Shown here: positions 1 through 8,910 of the stretch, in pieces
How the letters are laid out: each line of letters opens with the position of its first letter
Position numbering within the stretch: the stretch's first letter is position 1
Assembly (NCBI RefSeq): GCF_042852765.1
Contig: NZ_AP031414.1
Reading direction: 5' to 3' (one strand)
DNA: 64,000 nt
DNA from: Schaedlerella glycyrrhizinilytica_A
Lineage (GTDB): Bacteria; Bacillota; Clostridia; Lachnospirales; Lachnospiraceae
Position numbers and translations under genes: made by a program
Notes under the pieces: generated by a model
Told to the model about the DNA's origin: nothing
What the model saw: the letters and a program-made list of their open reading frames with translations, nothing else
Databases searched by the model: none

Positions 1-64
1 GCTGTATGGATCCGGAGAGAGAAATCGGGATGCACGGCAAAAAAAGAGAGAAAGAGGTTGCAGA

Positions 65-625
65 ATGGGAAAAATTACAGTAGAAACTTGCGAAATCGAA
101 GGATTAAAAGTGATCACCCCGGCTGTTTTCGGAGATGAAAGAGGGTATTTCATGGAAACTTACAATTACAATGATTACAAAGAAGCCGGGATCGATATGG
201 AGTTTGTGCAGGACAACCAGTCCAGTTCTAAAAAAGGCGTGCTGAGAGGACTGCATTTCCAGATCAACTATCCGCAGGACAAACTGGTCCGGGTTGTGAG
301 CGGAGAGGTGTATGACGTTGCAGTAGATTTGAGAGAGGGCTCTCCGACATACGGACAATGGCATGGAGTTCTGCTTTCTGCGGAAAATAAAAAACAGTTC
401 TTTATTCCGAAGAATTTTGCACATGGTTTTGTTGTATTGTCAGAGTCCGCAGAATTTGCATACAAATGTACGGACTTCTATCATCCGAACGACGAGGGTG
501 GCCTGGCATGGAATGACCCGGAGATCGGAGTGGACTGGCCGATGCCGGAGGGAATGACCGAGAAAGATCTGATCATTTCAGAAAAAGATCAGCATTGGGG
601 CGGCATTTGCGAGTATAGAAAGTAG
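65..625 (+). CDS. rfbC: dTDP-4-dehydrorhamnose 3,5-epimerase
   Basis: The product epimerises C3 and C5 of dTDP-4-keto-6-deoxyglucose, the third step of dTDP-L-rhamnose synthesis in the cytoplasm. At 186 residues it has normal family length and is a single cupin barrel. RGLHFQ at residues 61-66 carries the expected catalytic His64, and FAHGF at 118-122 and the DVAVDLR strand at 84-90 are typical of RmlC. An AGAGG site at 53-57 supports the ATG at 65. rfbD lies 4.8 kb downstream, separated by an exporter and a glycosyltransferase. The rfbA and rfbB genes needed for the first two steps are not in the window and may lie upstream. Substrate use is family knowledge; the motifs are seen. Confidence 0.95.
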   Translation: MGKITVETCEIEGLKVITPAVFGDERGYFMETYNYNDYKEAGIDMEFVQDNQSSSKKGVLRGLHFQINYPQDKLVRVVSGEVYDVAVDLREGSPTYGQWHGVLLSAENKKQFFIPKNFAHGFVVLSESAEFAYKCTDFYHPNDEGGLAWNDPEIGVDWPMPEGMTEKDLIISEKDQHWGGICEYRK

Positions 626-642
626 GATTACGGAGGAGAAAC

Positions 643-1419
643 GTGTCAAGTTATATAAGGAACTTTGTGAAATTTCAGCCGCTTCTTTCGGAGTTGGTTG
701 CGAGAGACATCAAGATCAAATACCGGCGGTCTGTTCTGGGCGTCCTTTGGACGCTCCTAAATCCGCTCTGCATGATGATCATTCTTTCCATCGTATTTTC
801 CAGTATTTTTAAATTTGATGTGGAAAATTTTCCGTTGTATGTATTGAGCGGTCAGGTGATCTTTAACTTTTTCAATGATTCGACGACCAGTTCTATGTCG
901 GCGATCATCAGCAGTGCTTCTTTGATCAAGAAAGTGTATGTGCCGAAGTATTTGTTCGTGCTTTCCAGGGTGATGTCCAGTTTTATCAATCTGATGGCAT
1001 CCTTTACGGCGCTGCTGCTTGTGATGGTAGCGACGAGAGCGGAGTTGCACTGGACGGTATTTTTGTCTGTGATCCCGCTTGCGATGGTCGTATTGTTTTC
1101 TTTTGGTGTGGGAATGTTCCTGGCGGCGATCACGGTACGTTTTCGGGATGTGATCCATCTGTATTCCGTGTTTACAACAGGGCTTCTTTACCTGACGCCG
1201 GTTATTTACCCGATGGCAGCGCTGCCGGATGTTGTGAAGACGATCGTTATGATCAATCCGCTCACCAATTATCTGCTGATGTTTCGGGATGTGATGTTCA
1301 ACAATACACTACCGTCCGTATTTTCCGTATTACTCGGAATTGCCGAGGCGGCGCTGGCGTTGGCGCTTGGTCTGTATGTGTTCTATAAGAACCAGGATGA
1401 ATTTATTTTGAATCTGTAA
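643..1419 (+). CDS. ABC-2 type polysaccharide export permease (Wzm-like)
   Basis: This 258-residue integral membrane protein is the channel half of an ABC exporter that moves lipid-linked polysaccharide across the membrane. About six hydrophobic segments follow an N-terminal amphipathic stretch (residues about 20-41, RDIKIKYRRS then VLGVLWTLLNP) that is characteristic of Wzm/TagG/RgpC permeases, and VRFRD near residue 165 is a usual cytoplasmic loop motif. The start is GTG at 643, six bases after a GGAGGAG site at 631-637. It lies 17 bases after rfbC and is followed by its ATPase, so the pair probably exports a rhamnose-containing chain; that substrate is inferred from the neighbours. Confidence 0.92.
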   Translation: MSSYIRNFVKFQPLLSELVARDIKIKYRRSVLGVLWTLLNPLCMMIILSIVFSSIFKFDVENFPLYVLSGQVIFNFFNDSTTSSMSAIISSASLIKKVYVPKYLFVLSRVMSSFINLMASFTALLLVMVATRAELHWTVFLSVIPLAMVVLFSFGVGMFLAAITVRFRDVIHLYSVFTTGLLYLTPVIYPMAALPDVVKTIVMINPLTNYLLMFRDVMFNNTLPSVFSVLLGIAEAALALALGLYVFYKNQDEFILNL

Positions 1420-1458
1420 AAAGAAAACTGATGAAATAGTAGGAGCGGTAAGCAGAAT

Positions 1459-2193
1459 ATGGAAAGAAATCCGATTGTAACTGTGGATAATGTATCGATG
1501 AAATTCAACCTTTCATCAGAAAAATTTGACAGTTTTAAAGAATATGTGATCAAAAGCATCAAGCGGCAAGTGTCTTATGATGCGTTTATGGCGCTGCAGG
1601 GCGTTTCGTTTGAAGTGATGCGCGGCGATTCGGTCGGGCTGGTCGGTCTGAACGGCAGCGGAAAAAGTACGATGCTGAAAGTGATCGCAGGCGTTTTAAA
1701 ACCGACGGAGGGGAAAGTTGTGGTCAATGGGACAATCGCGCCTCTGATCGAGCTTGGTGCGGGATTCGATATGGATCTGACAGCCCGGGAAAATGTATTT
1801 TTGAACGGCGCGCTGCTTGGATATAACCGTGCGCGGATGGAAGAGCAGTATCCGGATATTGTGGAATTTTCAGAACTGGCGGAGTTTATGGATGTTCCGG
1901 TCAAGAATTTTTCCTCAGGAATGGTTTCCAGACTTGCGTTTGCGATCGCAACGATCGGTACGCCGGACATCCTGATCGTTGATGAAGTCCTTTCGGTAGG
2001 AGATTTTCATTTTCAGGAAAAATGCGAGGCGCGGATCCAGAACATGCGGGATCATGGGACAACGATCCTTTTTGTATCCCATAGTCTTGAGCAGGTCAAG
2101 AAAATCTGCAATAAGATGGCGTGGCTGGAAAAGGGACACCTGAAGATGTTTGGAAACACAGAAGATATCTGTGATATTTACGCGCAGTCTTAA
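1459..2193 (+). CDS. ABC transporter ATP-binding protein, polysaccharide export (Wzt-like)
   Basis: This is the ATPase partner of the permease just upstream. The 244 residues hold one nucleotide-binding domain: Walker A GLNGSGKST at 63-71, signature FSSGM at 151-155 (the variant usual in Wzt/TagH-type ATPases), Walker B ILIVDE at 171-176 and H-loop His208. The protein stops right after the ATPase fold and so lacks the C-terminal carbohydrate-binding domain that some Wzt proteins use to recognise a capped chain end. This resembles RgpD-type exporters, where chain length is not controlled by a terminal modification; that reading is an inference. A GGAGCGG site precedes the ATG at 1459. Confidence 0.93.
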   Translation: MERNPIVTVDNVSMKFNLSSEKFDSFKEYVIKSIKRQVSYDAFMALQGVSFEVMRGDSVGLVGLNGSGKSTMLKVIAGVLKPTEGKVVVNGTIAPLIELGAGFDMDLTARENVFLNGALLGYNRARMEEQYPDIVEFSELAEFMDVPVKNFSSGMVSRLAFAIATIGTPDILIVDEVLSVGDFHFQEKCEARIQNMRDHGTTILFVSHSLEQVKKICNKMAWLEKGHLKMFGNTEDICDIYAQS

Positions 2194-2209
2194 TGAGGAT
2201 TAACAGTAT

Positions 2210-2809
2210 ATGAAGAAGAAAATCAGTAGGGCAGTCTTGATCGCTGCGATTTTGGCAGGTGCGTTTTTATATGCACATGTAGATAAAAATATATATTTGT
2301 ACGACAGAAGTCTGGAAAGTGAAGATTTTATCAATACCGGTATTTTGGAAGAGGGCGAAACGCTGGAGCAGACGTTTACGATGAAAGATGAGGCGATCGA
2401 CGGGATCAATCTGAAAATTTCATCTGTGGGGAATGTGGAGGACGTAACACTTTTGGGGACTTTGAAAGATGCAGGATCCAACGAAAAAGTTTCTGAATTT
2501 TCTGTTGCCGGATCAGAGATCAAGAATAACAAGATCAATAAATTAAAAGTTCCGAGAGTGGAAGATACAAAAGGAAAAGAATACACGCTTGTATTGGCGT
2601 GCGAGGGGAGCGACGAGCAGAACGGACTGAGTTTTTATGTGACTCAGGGAAATGTCGGAAAACTGACTGTGAAAGGGAATGATACGAACGGCGTACTTGT
2701 AAGCCGGATGCTCTGTTACAGATTTGATGTGGAGACATTTATCGTACTGCTTGGATTTGTGGCATTTGTTTATGTATTTATGAGAACATTATACAAGCTG
2801 TTTAAATAG
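2210..2809 (+). CDS. small bitopic membrane protein of unknown function
   Basis: I do not recognise this family with confidence. The 199-residue product has a hydrophobic N-terminus after a KKK start (residues about 7-24), a soluble stretch of about 145 residues rich in beta-prone sequence, and a second membrane segment near the C-terminus (about 173-192) followed by a short basic tail. Both ends should therefore be cytoplasmic with the middle outside. The middle (EGETLEQTF, a polar beta-type pattern) vaguely resembles the extracellular N-terminal domain of DUF2142-type proteins, one of which lies at 6919-8892. It sits between the export ATPase and the glycosyltransferase in the same operon, so a role in assembly or export of the rhamnan-like chain is plausible but unproven. 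Confidence 0.75.
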   Translation: MKKKISRAVLIAAILAGAFLYAHVDKNIYLYDRSLESEDFINTGILEEGETLEQTFTMKDEAIDGINLKISSVGNVEDVTLLGTLKDAGSNEKVSEFSVAGSEIKNNKINKLKVPRVEDTKGKEYTLVLACEGSDEQNGLSFYVTQGNVGKLTVKGNDTNGVLVSRMLCYRFDVETFIVLLGFVAFVYVFMRTLYKLFK

Positions 2810-2840
2810 CGGGAGTATCAATAAAAGGAGTAGAAATTGA

Positions 2841-5288
2841 ATGAAAAATAAATTCATAGTGATGACGTATCGCTTCCATACAAAAGATAAGAACAAATTT
2901 CTTGTGATCGGATGGTTTCGGGAGAATACGATCGGCAGTAATGAGCTGAGAGTCTGCCTGGATAAAAAGAAGATCCATTTTACAATGGAAGAGAAAGACT
3001 TTGTAGGCGGCGCCGTAAAAGCGCTGGATGGCTTGAAAGTGACCAAACAGTATTTTTTGTGGATTGATCTTCCGAAAGGATGGGAAGCGTGCAGAAATCT
3101 GCAGGTCATGAATTTTTATGAGGGAGAGGGCGGACCGGCGTTGGAGATCTCGACGAAACGGTTACAGCATCTTCAGGGTAAGATGGCGAAATATATTGAC
3201 GGCGGCAATCTCTTAAGTGCCGGATTCCGTGTTTCCGGCTGGTATATTGACGATGGAACCGTGGAGCTTGGATTGTTTGATAAATCCGGCAAAAAATATG
3301 ATGCCGAGATCAAGCGAAAACGGCGCAGTGACGTTCAGAAATTATATCCGGAAAACAGTGCGGACGAGATCGTTGGATTTGAGGCGGTGTATAAGGGGGA
3401 TGCTCCGAAGAAAGTGATCGTGCATCTGGAATCTTCGACGAAAAAAGCGGATTTTCCGATCACGCTTGTGTATTCTCCACTGGAAAAAGGTGCGGAACTT
3501 TTCGATAAATATTACCGAAAGGCGAGAGCATACTATCAGCAGTTTGGATTTAAGGAAACGGTGAAACGTAGTATTGAGAAGATCACGGTTCAGGATTCGA
3601 TCAATTATAAAGCATGGATCCGGAAGAATGCGCCGACAGCAAAAATGCTGCAGGCACAGCGTGAAGCACATTTTCAGTATGCGCCAAAGATTTCGATCGT
3701 CGTGCCGCTTTACAAGACGCCGGAGAATTATCTGCGGGAGTTTGTACAGTCCGTGCAGGCGCAGACGTATAAGAATTGGGAGTTGTGTTTTTCCGATGGG
3801 AGCGGAAAAGATTCTCCGATCGAGGGCGTTCTGAATGAACTTACTCACAAAGATCCGCGGATCCGTGTCGTATATACGGGAGAACAGCTTCAGATCTCGG
3901 AAAATACGAACGAAGCGCTGAAGATCGCAGCCGGAGATTTTATTGCTTTCTCCGATCATGACGATCTGCTGGCGCCGGATGCGCTGTATGAATGTGTGAA
4001 AGCATTGAACGAGGATCGGTCGATCGAACTTTTGTATACAGATGAAGATAAAGTGGATATGAAAGGCAAAGAGTTCTTTATGCCGCATTTCAAACCGGAT
4101 TTTAACATCGATCTGCTTCGCTGCAACAATTATATTTGTCATTTATTTGTTGTAAAACGGGAAATCTTAGAGCAGGTTGGAATGCTCAATCCAGAGTTTG
4201 ACGGGGCACAGGATTATGATTTTGTTCTCCGATGTGTGGAAAAATCGGAACACATCCATCATATCCCGAAGATTTTGTATCACTGGCGCGCGCATAAAGA
4301 TTCTACGGCGGAGAATCCGGAAAGTAAGGAATATGCGTTTATCGCCGGCGGACGTGCCGTGCAGGCTCATTACGACCGTGTGGGGATCGATGCGGAAGTG
4401 ATGCAGACGGAATATAAAGGGATTTACCGATCCAAATACCATCTCCACGGTGAACCGTTGATTTCGATCATCATTCCGAACAAGGATCATACAGAAGATC
4501 TGGAGAAGTGTATTTCTTCGATTGAAAATAAAGCGACTTACAAAAATGTAGAGTACATTGTTGTGGAGAACAACAGTGAAAAGGAAGAAACGTTTGCTTA
4601 TTACAAGGAATTGGAGAAAAAGAATCCAAAAGCAAAAGTTGTGTTTTGGGATGGAACCGGATTTAATTATCCGGCGATCAATAATTTCGGCGTTGAAAAA
4701 GCGAGCGGAGAATATCTGCTGTTCTTGAACAATGATACGGAGATCGTCAATGAGGACTGTCTGGAAGAATTACTCGGCTATTGTATGCGGGAAGATGTCG
4801 GGGCGGTCGGCGCCCGGCTTTACTATGAGGACGGCAGTATCCAGCATGCGGGCGTGATCGTCGGACTGGGCGGCGTTGCCGGACATGCGTTTACGGATTT
4901 TCCGCACGAATCTCCGGGATATTTCGGACGGATCGTGATGGCGCAGGATTACAGCGCAGTGACGGCAGCATGTATGATGATGCGAAAAAACGTATATGAG
5001 GAAGTCGGCGGATTCGATCCGCAGTGGGCGGTTGCATTTAACGATGTGGATCTCTGCCTGAAAATTCGAAAGGCGGGTTATTTGATCGTGTATAATCCGT
5101 ATGCGGAACTGATGCATTATGAATCAAAATCCAGAGGATATGAGGATAATGAAGAGAAAGTGGAACGGTTCAATTCCGAGATTGACAACTTTATGCGGGT
5201 ATGGAAAGAATTTCTCGATCAGGGAGATCCGTATTACAGCCCGAACCTGACTCTGGATAAGAATGATTTCAGTCTGCGTGTGAAATAA
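2841..5288 (+). CDS. two-domain family 2 glycosyltransferase
   Basis: The 815-residue protein carries two GT-A folds behind an N-terminal region of about 270 residues with no family I can name. The first GT2 domain begins near residue 283 (ISIVVPLYKT) with SDHDD near 371-375 as the metal/nucleotide-sugar motif and QDYDF near 449. The second begins near residue 540 (ISIIIPNKD) with NNDTE near 631 and FNDVDLC near 733. Tandem GT2 proteins of this kind build repeating polysaccharide backbones. Its position between the ABC exporter and rfbD suggests rhamnosyl transfer. A hydrophobic anchor is not obvious, so it probably works at the inner face of the membrane. The domain call is firm; the sugar is inferred. 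Confidence 0.9.
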   Translation: MKNKFIVMTYRFHTKDKNKFLVIGWFRENTIGSNELRVCLDKKKIHFTMEEKDFVGGAVKALDGLKVTKQYFLWIDLPKGWEACRNLQVMNFYEGEGGPALEISTKRLQHLQGKMAKYIDGGNLLSAGFRVSGWYIDDGTVELGLFDKSGKKYDAEIKRKRRSDVQKLYPENSADEIVGFEAVYKGDAPKKVIVHLESSTKKADFPITLVYSPLEKGAELFDKYYRKARAYYQQFGFKETVKRSIEKITVQDSINYKAWIRKNAPTAKMLQAQREAHFQYAPKISIVVPLYKTPENYLREFVQSVQAQTYKNWELCFSDGSGKDSPIEGVLNELTHKDPRIRVVYTGEQLQISENTNEALKIAAGDFIAFSDHDDLLAPDALYECVKALNEDRSIELLYTDEDKVDMKGKEFFMPHFKPDFNIDLLRCNNYICHLFVVKREILEQVGMLNPEFDGAQDYDFVLRCVEKSEHIHHIPKILYHWRAHKDSTAENPESKEYAFIAGGRAVQAHYDRVGIDAEVMQTEYKGIYRSKYHLHGEPLISIIIPNKDHTEDLEKCISSIENKATYKNVEYIVVENNSEKEETFAYYKELEKKNPKAKVVFWDGTGFNYPAINNFGVEKASGEYLLFLNNDTEIVNEDCLEELLGYCMREDVGAVGARLYYEDGSIQHAGVIVGLGGVAGHAFTDFPHESPGYFGRIVMAQDYSAVTAACMMMRKNVYEEVGGFDPQWAVAFNDVDLCLKIRKAGYLIVYNPYAELMHYESKSRGYEDNEEKVERFNSEIDNFMRVWKEFLDQGDPYYSPNLTLDKNDFSLRVK

Positions 5289-5399
5289 GTATCGTGAAAA
5301 TCATGCGTTTTGGTGCGTAAATTATCCACTTCGATGTGGAAAGTGGTGTTTCGGGATGTGGAAAACACAGGGGAAAGCAAGAAATAAGGAGGATAACTC

Positions 5400-6242
5400 A
5401 TGAGAATCTTAGTGACAGGTGTAAAAGGACAGCTTGGTCATGACGTGATGAACGAGCTGGCAAAGCGCGGACATACAGGAATCGGTGTGGATGTGGAAGA
5501 AATGGACATTACCGATGCAAGAAAAGTAAATGAAGTGATCCGGGCATCCGAGGTGGAAGCAGTGATCCACTGCGCAGCGTATACCGCTGTGGATGCTGCG
5601 GAAGATCAGGTGGAGCTTTGCCGTAAGATCAATGCGGAGGGAACCGAGAATATTGCAAAGGTTTGTAAAGAACTGGATATTAAGATGATGTACATCAGTA
5701 CGGATTATGTGTTTGACGGTGAGGGAACCCGTCCGTGGGAGCCGGACGATGAGCGTCATCCGTTGAATGTTTACGGATTGACCAAATATGAGGGTGAACT
5801 TGCAGTTGAAAAGCATCTGGATAAATTCTTTACGATCCGGATCGCCTGGGTATTTGGTGTAAACGGAAAGAACTTTATCAAGACAATGTTGAAGCTTTCC
5901 GAGACACATGACGAGTTGAATGTGGTTGATGATCAGATCGGTTCTCCGACATATACGTATGATCTGGCTGTATTATTGGTAGATATGATCGAAACCGAAA
6001 AATATGGCAGATATCATGCGACGAATGAGGGACTTTGCAGCTGGTATGAATTTGCCTGCGAGATCTTCCGTCAGGCAGGACGGGATGTGAAAGTGAATCC
6101 GGTGAGCAGCGACGAATTCCCGACAAAAGCAAAACGTCCGCATAACAGCCGGATGGATAAAAGCAAGCTGACGGAGAATGGATTTACACCGCTTCCGGCA
6201 TGGCAGGATGCGCTGAAACGGTATTTGGAGATTATATTGTAA
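5400..6242 (+). CDS. rfbD: dTDP-4-dehydrorhamnose reductase
   Basis: The enzyme carries out the last step of dTDP-L-rhamnose synthesis, NAD(P)H-dependent reduction of the 4-keto group. The 280-residue length is standard. The Rossmann motif GVKGQLG is at residues 7-13, STDYVFDG at 100-107 and the catalytic pair Y125-x3-K129 in NVYGLTK. The stretch ending PHNSRMDKSKL near the C-terminus is typical of RmlD. An AAGGAGG site at 5385-5394 precedes the ATG. The 111-base gap from the glycosyltransferase shows no clear terminator, so it probably belongs to the same transcript. It pairs with rfbC at 65 although the two genes are separated. Confidence 0.95.
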   Translation: MRILVTGVKGQLGHDVMNELAKRGHTGIGVDVEEMDITDARKVNEVIRASEVEAVIHCAAYTAVDAAEDQVELCRKINAEGTENIAKVCKELDIKMMYISTDYVFDGEGTRPWEPDDERHPLNVYGLTKYEGELAVEKHLDKFFTIRIAWVFGVNGKNFIKTMLKLSETHDELNVVDDQIGSPTYTYDLAVLLVDMIETEKYGRYHATNEGLCSWYEFACEIFRQAGRDVKVNPVSSDEFPTKAKRPHNSRMDKSKLTENGFTPLPAWQDALKRYLEIIL

Positions 6243-6337
6243 ATCACCGGAAGTGCCAAAAGGCACATTCCGGGATTGTAAGCAGTCGCCAAGATCTTGG
6301 GCAAGCCCGGACTTTGGCTCGTTGCCTATACAAAGAG

Positions 6338-6382
6338 ATAGCAGTCTGGTCGTTTGAATTGTGTGACCGGACTGCTATTTTT
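6338..6382 (+). terminator. rho-independent terminator after rfbD
   Basis: ATAGCAGTCTGGTC (6338-6351) can pair with GACCGGACTGCTAT (6365-6378) with one G-U pair, followed directly by a short T run. It closes the rhamnan module. Confidence 0.8.
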
Positions 6383-6452
6383 ATGATGTGTACAACATTG
6401 AGAGAGGACTTTGGAACTATTTTATTTTGCTCCTTTTATTTTGATAAAGATA

Positions 6453-6461
6453 TGCTATACT
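6453..6461 (+). promoter_or_regulatory. possible extended -10 promoter
   Basis: TGCTATACT forms an extended -10 element in an AT-rich stretch. No good -35 is visible. It would drive the decayed nuclease gene that follows, and may be a relic. Confidence 0.3.
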
Positions 6462-6662
6462 ATTTTTAAAGCATTATTTTCTTGAATACATGACGGTATA
6501 TTTCAAGTCATTGTTTCTATATGCAATCTCAATTCTGGAAGATTGTAGATCTAAATCCAATTCTGGTTTTTCGGAAAATTCATGCTTTTCATCATTTATC
6601 AGGCAGGAGTTTCCGAAAAAATGGGAATCTCCTGATACAACAGAAAAAGGAATCAATCGGTG

Positions 6663-6785
6663 ATGGATGTGATCGTTCGTGCAAATCCAGAACCATTTCG
6701 AGAGGAGGCAGAGGATATGTGTGAAGCATTGATGGAGTTGATGAAAGATAAGTTTGAAGAAAAGTTCGAAGAATTTGGTTTGTAG
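6663..6785 (+). pseudogene. C-terminal remnant of an Rpn-type (PD-(D/E)XK) nuclease/transposase gene
   Basis: This short reading frame encodes 40 residues: FREEAEDMCEALMELMKDKF with a charged helical end. The pattern resembles the C-terminal region of Rpn family recombination-promoting nucleases, which are numerous in gut Clostridia. No nuclease core is found upstream, where all frames between 6382 and 6660 are interrupted and make no sense as protein, so I read it as the tail of a deleted gene. There is no convincing ribosome site at the ATG. The family match is from memory of the tail motif, and a stand-alone small protein is an alternative. Confidence 0.45.
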
Positions 6786-6819
6786 GATTATGTGATAGAT
6801 TTTATTGATAAAAGAGAAT

Positions 6820-6911
6820 AAAAAGCGTCCTGTTGGAAAGAAAGGTTATGATACCGGAGAATCAAAGTTTGATTACCGGTAATATTACCAGACTTCCGGC
6901 AGGACGTTTTT
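6820..6911. terminator. bidirectional terminator: large two-part palindrome between convergent genes
   Basis: An outer stem joins AAAAAGCGTCCTGTTGGA (6820-6837) with TCCGGCAGGACGTTTTT (6895-6911). An inner stem joins TACCGG plus AATCAAA with TTTGATT plus ACCGGTA. The A run on the left and T run on the right make it able to stop transcription from both sides. It lies directly before the 3' end of the minus-strand gene ending at 6919. Confidence 0.75.
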
Positions 6912-6918
6912 AATGAGA

Positions 6919-8892
6919 TTAGATATTAAATGGTACCAATACGCAGTCATAGATCGTTTTAAATTCAATGCATGCGATCACTGCGAAGACGGCAAGGTCG
7001 TATTTTCGTTCGTTCCACAATGTACGAAGTTTCACTGGAAGAAACATACTGAACAATGGGAAGAGCAGCGGCAGATAATATCGTCCCTGCACTCCGGCGA
7101 TCGTGGTTCTTCCGACTTCCGTAAAATCCAGATACAGAGCGGACCAGATCATTCCGGCGATCGCGAGAAGCAGGAACGTCAGTACGCCTTTTTCCTTTAT
7201 GTTCATATGGCGATTCGAAAGTCCGGCAGTATCGGTCAGGATCAAAACGATCATCAGGATCATGATCAGGTGCACGCAGGGCGAAGTTGCCAGATGACCT
7301 AAAAAAGCAAGGCTGTCCGGTCCGAGTGTAAAACTTACAATTGTAGAAGAGAAGTTTTCAAACCATACTCCAAGGTAAGAAATCGGCTGAGACAGGACGA
7401 GTGCAAGCTGTGCAGCCCGGTTTGTATCACCGCCGCGTACATCGCCGGTTGCAGGCGGTGCAATAAAGCTTGGCAGGATAAAAGTTCCGATCAAAAGCAG
7501 GACGGAACCGATCACTGCAAGACGGCAGAGCGTCCGCTGTTTTTTATTTTTATATTTATCTTTGGGAATCAAAAGTCCCATCAGTACAAGCGGAATGTAG
7601 ATCGCTTTGGCAAGAGATGCCACTGCGATCGACACAACAAAGAAGACGAAATTCTTTGTCTCGAGCGGTTTCTTTCGATCCAGCAGTTCGGCGAGCAGGT
7701 ATGCAAAACCAAACGTGATTCCTGCGATGATCATGGCATCGTAAGAATAGGTGCTTGCAAGAAAGATCGGCGTAGGCATTAAACCGATCGCTGCCATCAG
7801 TCGTTTCCCGATCGGCAGTTTTTTGATAGTAAAGTACATGATCACCGCATAAGCCAGCAAATTGCACCACCGCCCCAGCATATAGACATAGCCAAAGTTT
7901 AAATGAAGCAGTTGACCGGCTTTGATTCCCAATGCCTGAGGAATATAATGCAGATTGTAGAAATTGGTAAGGTTTGGTTTATTGGATATTTCGATTGCTT
8001 CCGGGCTGCGATAATCTGCAAGTGTATCGAGAGAACCAAACAATTCGACTTTTTCTTCTTTCGACTGAGGCAGATTATAAGGCCAGTTCGTGAGACTGAC
8101 GGTGGTATATTCATGCAATGTCGGTGTTAATTTTGCGGTACGGGTGATCGGCAGTGTGTATGCACGGTTAAAATGGATTTCTTCATCCCAGCCGACTTTG
8201 CTGATCGGAAGTACGGAAACAAAAACGGTACCGATCACAAGTGTAAAGACGAGAAAGCGGCTTTCGACTTTTTTTGCCCAGGCAGATCGCGAAAAAAATA
8301 AAAACGCGATCAAAGCATACAACGCCAGGAAAAAGAAGAATCGTTCTTTGGAAAATTGGAACTCATTTTTAATTCCGGTATTGGTAATTTTGAGTCCGTC
8401 CAATCCCTCCGGTACGCGAATCGTGATCTCGTCGGCTTCTTTATGCAGGTTGATGGTGGAGGTATGGATCAGATTTGGATTCTGGTCGGTATATTCCACG
8501 ATTTCTTCTGTGCCGAATACATTATAGCTATGTACGGAGATTTGAAAATCCGCCAGTTTATCCGCCGCTTCGCGTTCAAACGAAAAATAAAATTTTCCGA
8601 CATACTGTTTATCGAAACGGAATGTGACGCTGCTTTTCTCTGCGCCGCAGACAATGCTGTCCCCATCCAGTTCACATCCTTTGTGTGAAGCGGAGGTGAC
8701 AGGAAGCGGCGTGTTGTAGGAATCTCTGAGCGCGGGAATCTGAAATGCAAGTTCACTTAAAAATGCAAGGAACAAAACCGGGATTACGATCAATATGATG
8801 CGCAGCAGTGAACGCTTCCGGTCGCCGTGCATGTGGTCGATCTGTCCGGCTGATTTTTTTGGATTTTTGGATTTTGTTACAGATAAGTTCAT
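6919..8892 (-). CDS. DUF2142 family polytopic membrane protein
   Basis: The 657-residue product has a basic N-terminal tail, a first membrane segment at about 29-47, an extracellular beta-rich domain of about 125 residues, and then about ten membrane segments from residue 178 to the C-terminus. The motif KVGWDEEIHF in the first external loop after the second helix is characteristic of DUF2142 proteins, which are found in polysaccharide loci and have the topology of GT-C glycosyltransferases with acidic residues in the first large loop. The conserved WDEE acidic pair fits that model. It lies 18 bases after the GT2 gene that precedes it on the minus strand, and both are probably cotranscribed from the promoter at 9927-9956. 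Function as a GT-C transferase is an inference. Confidence 0.88.
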   Translation of the reverse strand: MNLSVTKSKNPKKSAGQIDHMHGDRKRSLLRIILIVIPVLFLAFLSELAFQIPALRDSYNTPLPVTSASHKGCELDGDSIVCGAEKSSVTFRFDKQYVGKFYFSFEREAADKLADFQISVHSYNVFGTEEIVEYTDQNPNLIHTSTINLHKEADEITIRVPEGLDGLKITNTGIKNEFQFSKERFFFFLALYALIAFLFFSRSAWAKKVESRFLVFTLVIGTVFVSVLPISKVGWDEEIHFNRAYTLPITRTAKLTPTLHEYTTVSLTNWPYNLPQSKEEKVELFGSLDTLADYRSPEAIEISNKPNLTNFYNLHYIPQALGIKAGQLLHLNFGYVYMLGRWCNLLAYAVIMYFTIKKLPIGKRLMAAIGLMPTPIFLASTYSYDAMIIAGITFGFAYLLAELLDRKKPLETKNFVFFVVSIAVASLAKAIYIPLVLMGLLIPKDKYKNKKQRTLCRLAVIGSVLLLIGTFILPSFIAPPATGDVRGGDTNRAAQLALVLSQPISYLGVWFENFSSTIVSFTLGPDSLAFLGHLATSPCVHLIMILMIVLILTDTAGLSNRHMNIKEKGVLTFLLLAIAGMIWSALYLDFTEVGRTTIAGVQGRYYLPLLFPLFSMFLPVKLRTLWNERKYDLAVFAVIACIEFKTIYDCVLVPFNI

Positions 8893-8910
8893 AGTTGTGT
8901 CTCCAGTCGC

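Noticed and set aside
1..64. End of an upstream gene such as rfbB or rfbA
   Set aside because: Frames are open but too short and no recognisable C-terminus is visible, so nothing was assigned.
6383..6660. Body of the Rpn-type gene upstream of its 40-residue remnant
   Set aside because: No frame shows nuclease motifs or continuous coding; treated as non-coding relic sequence.
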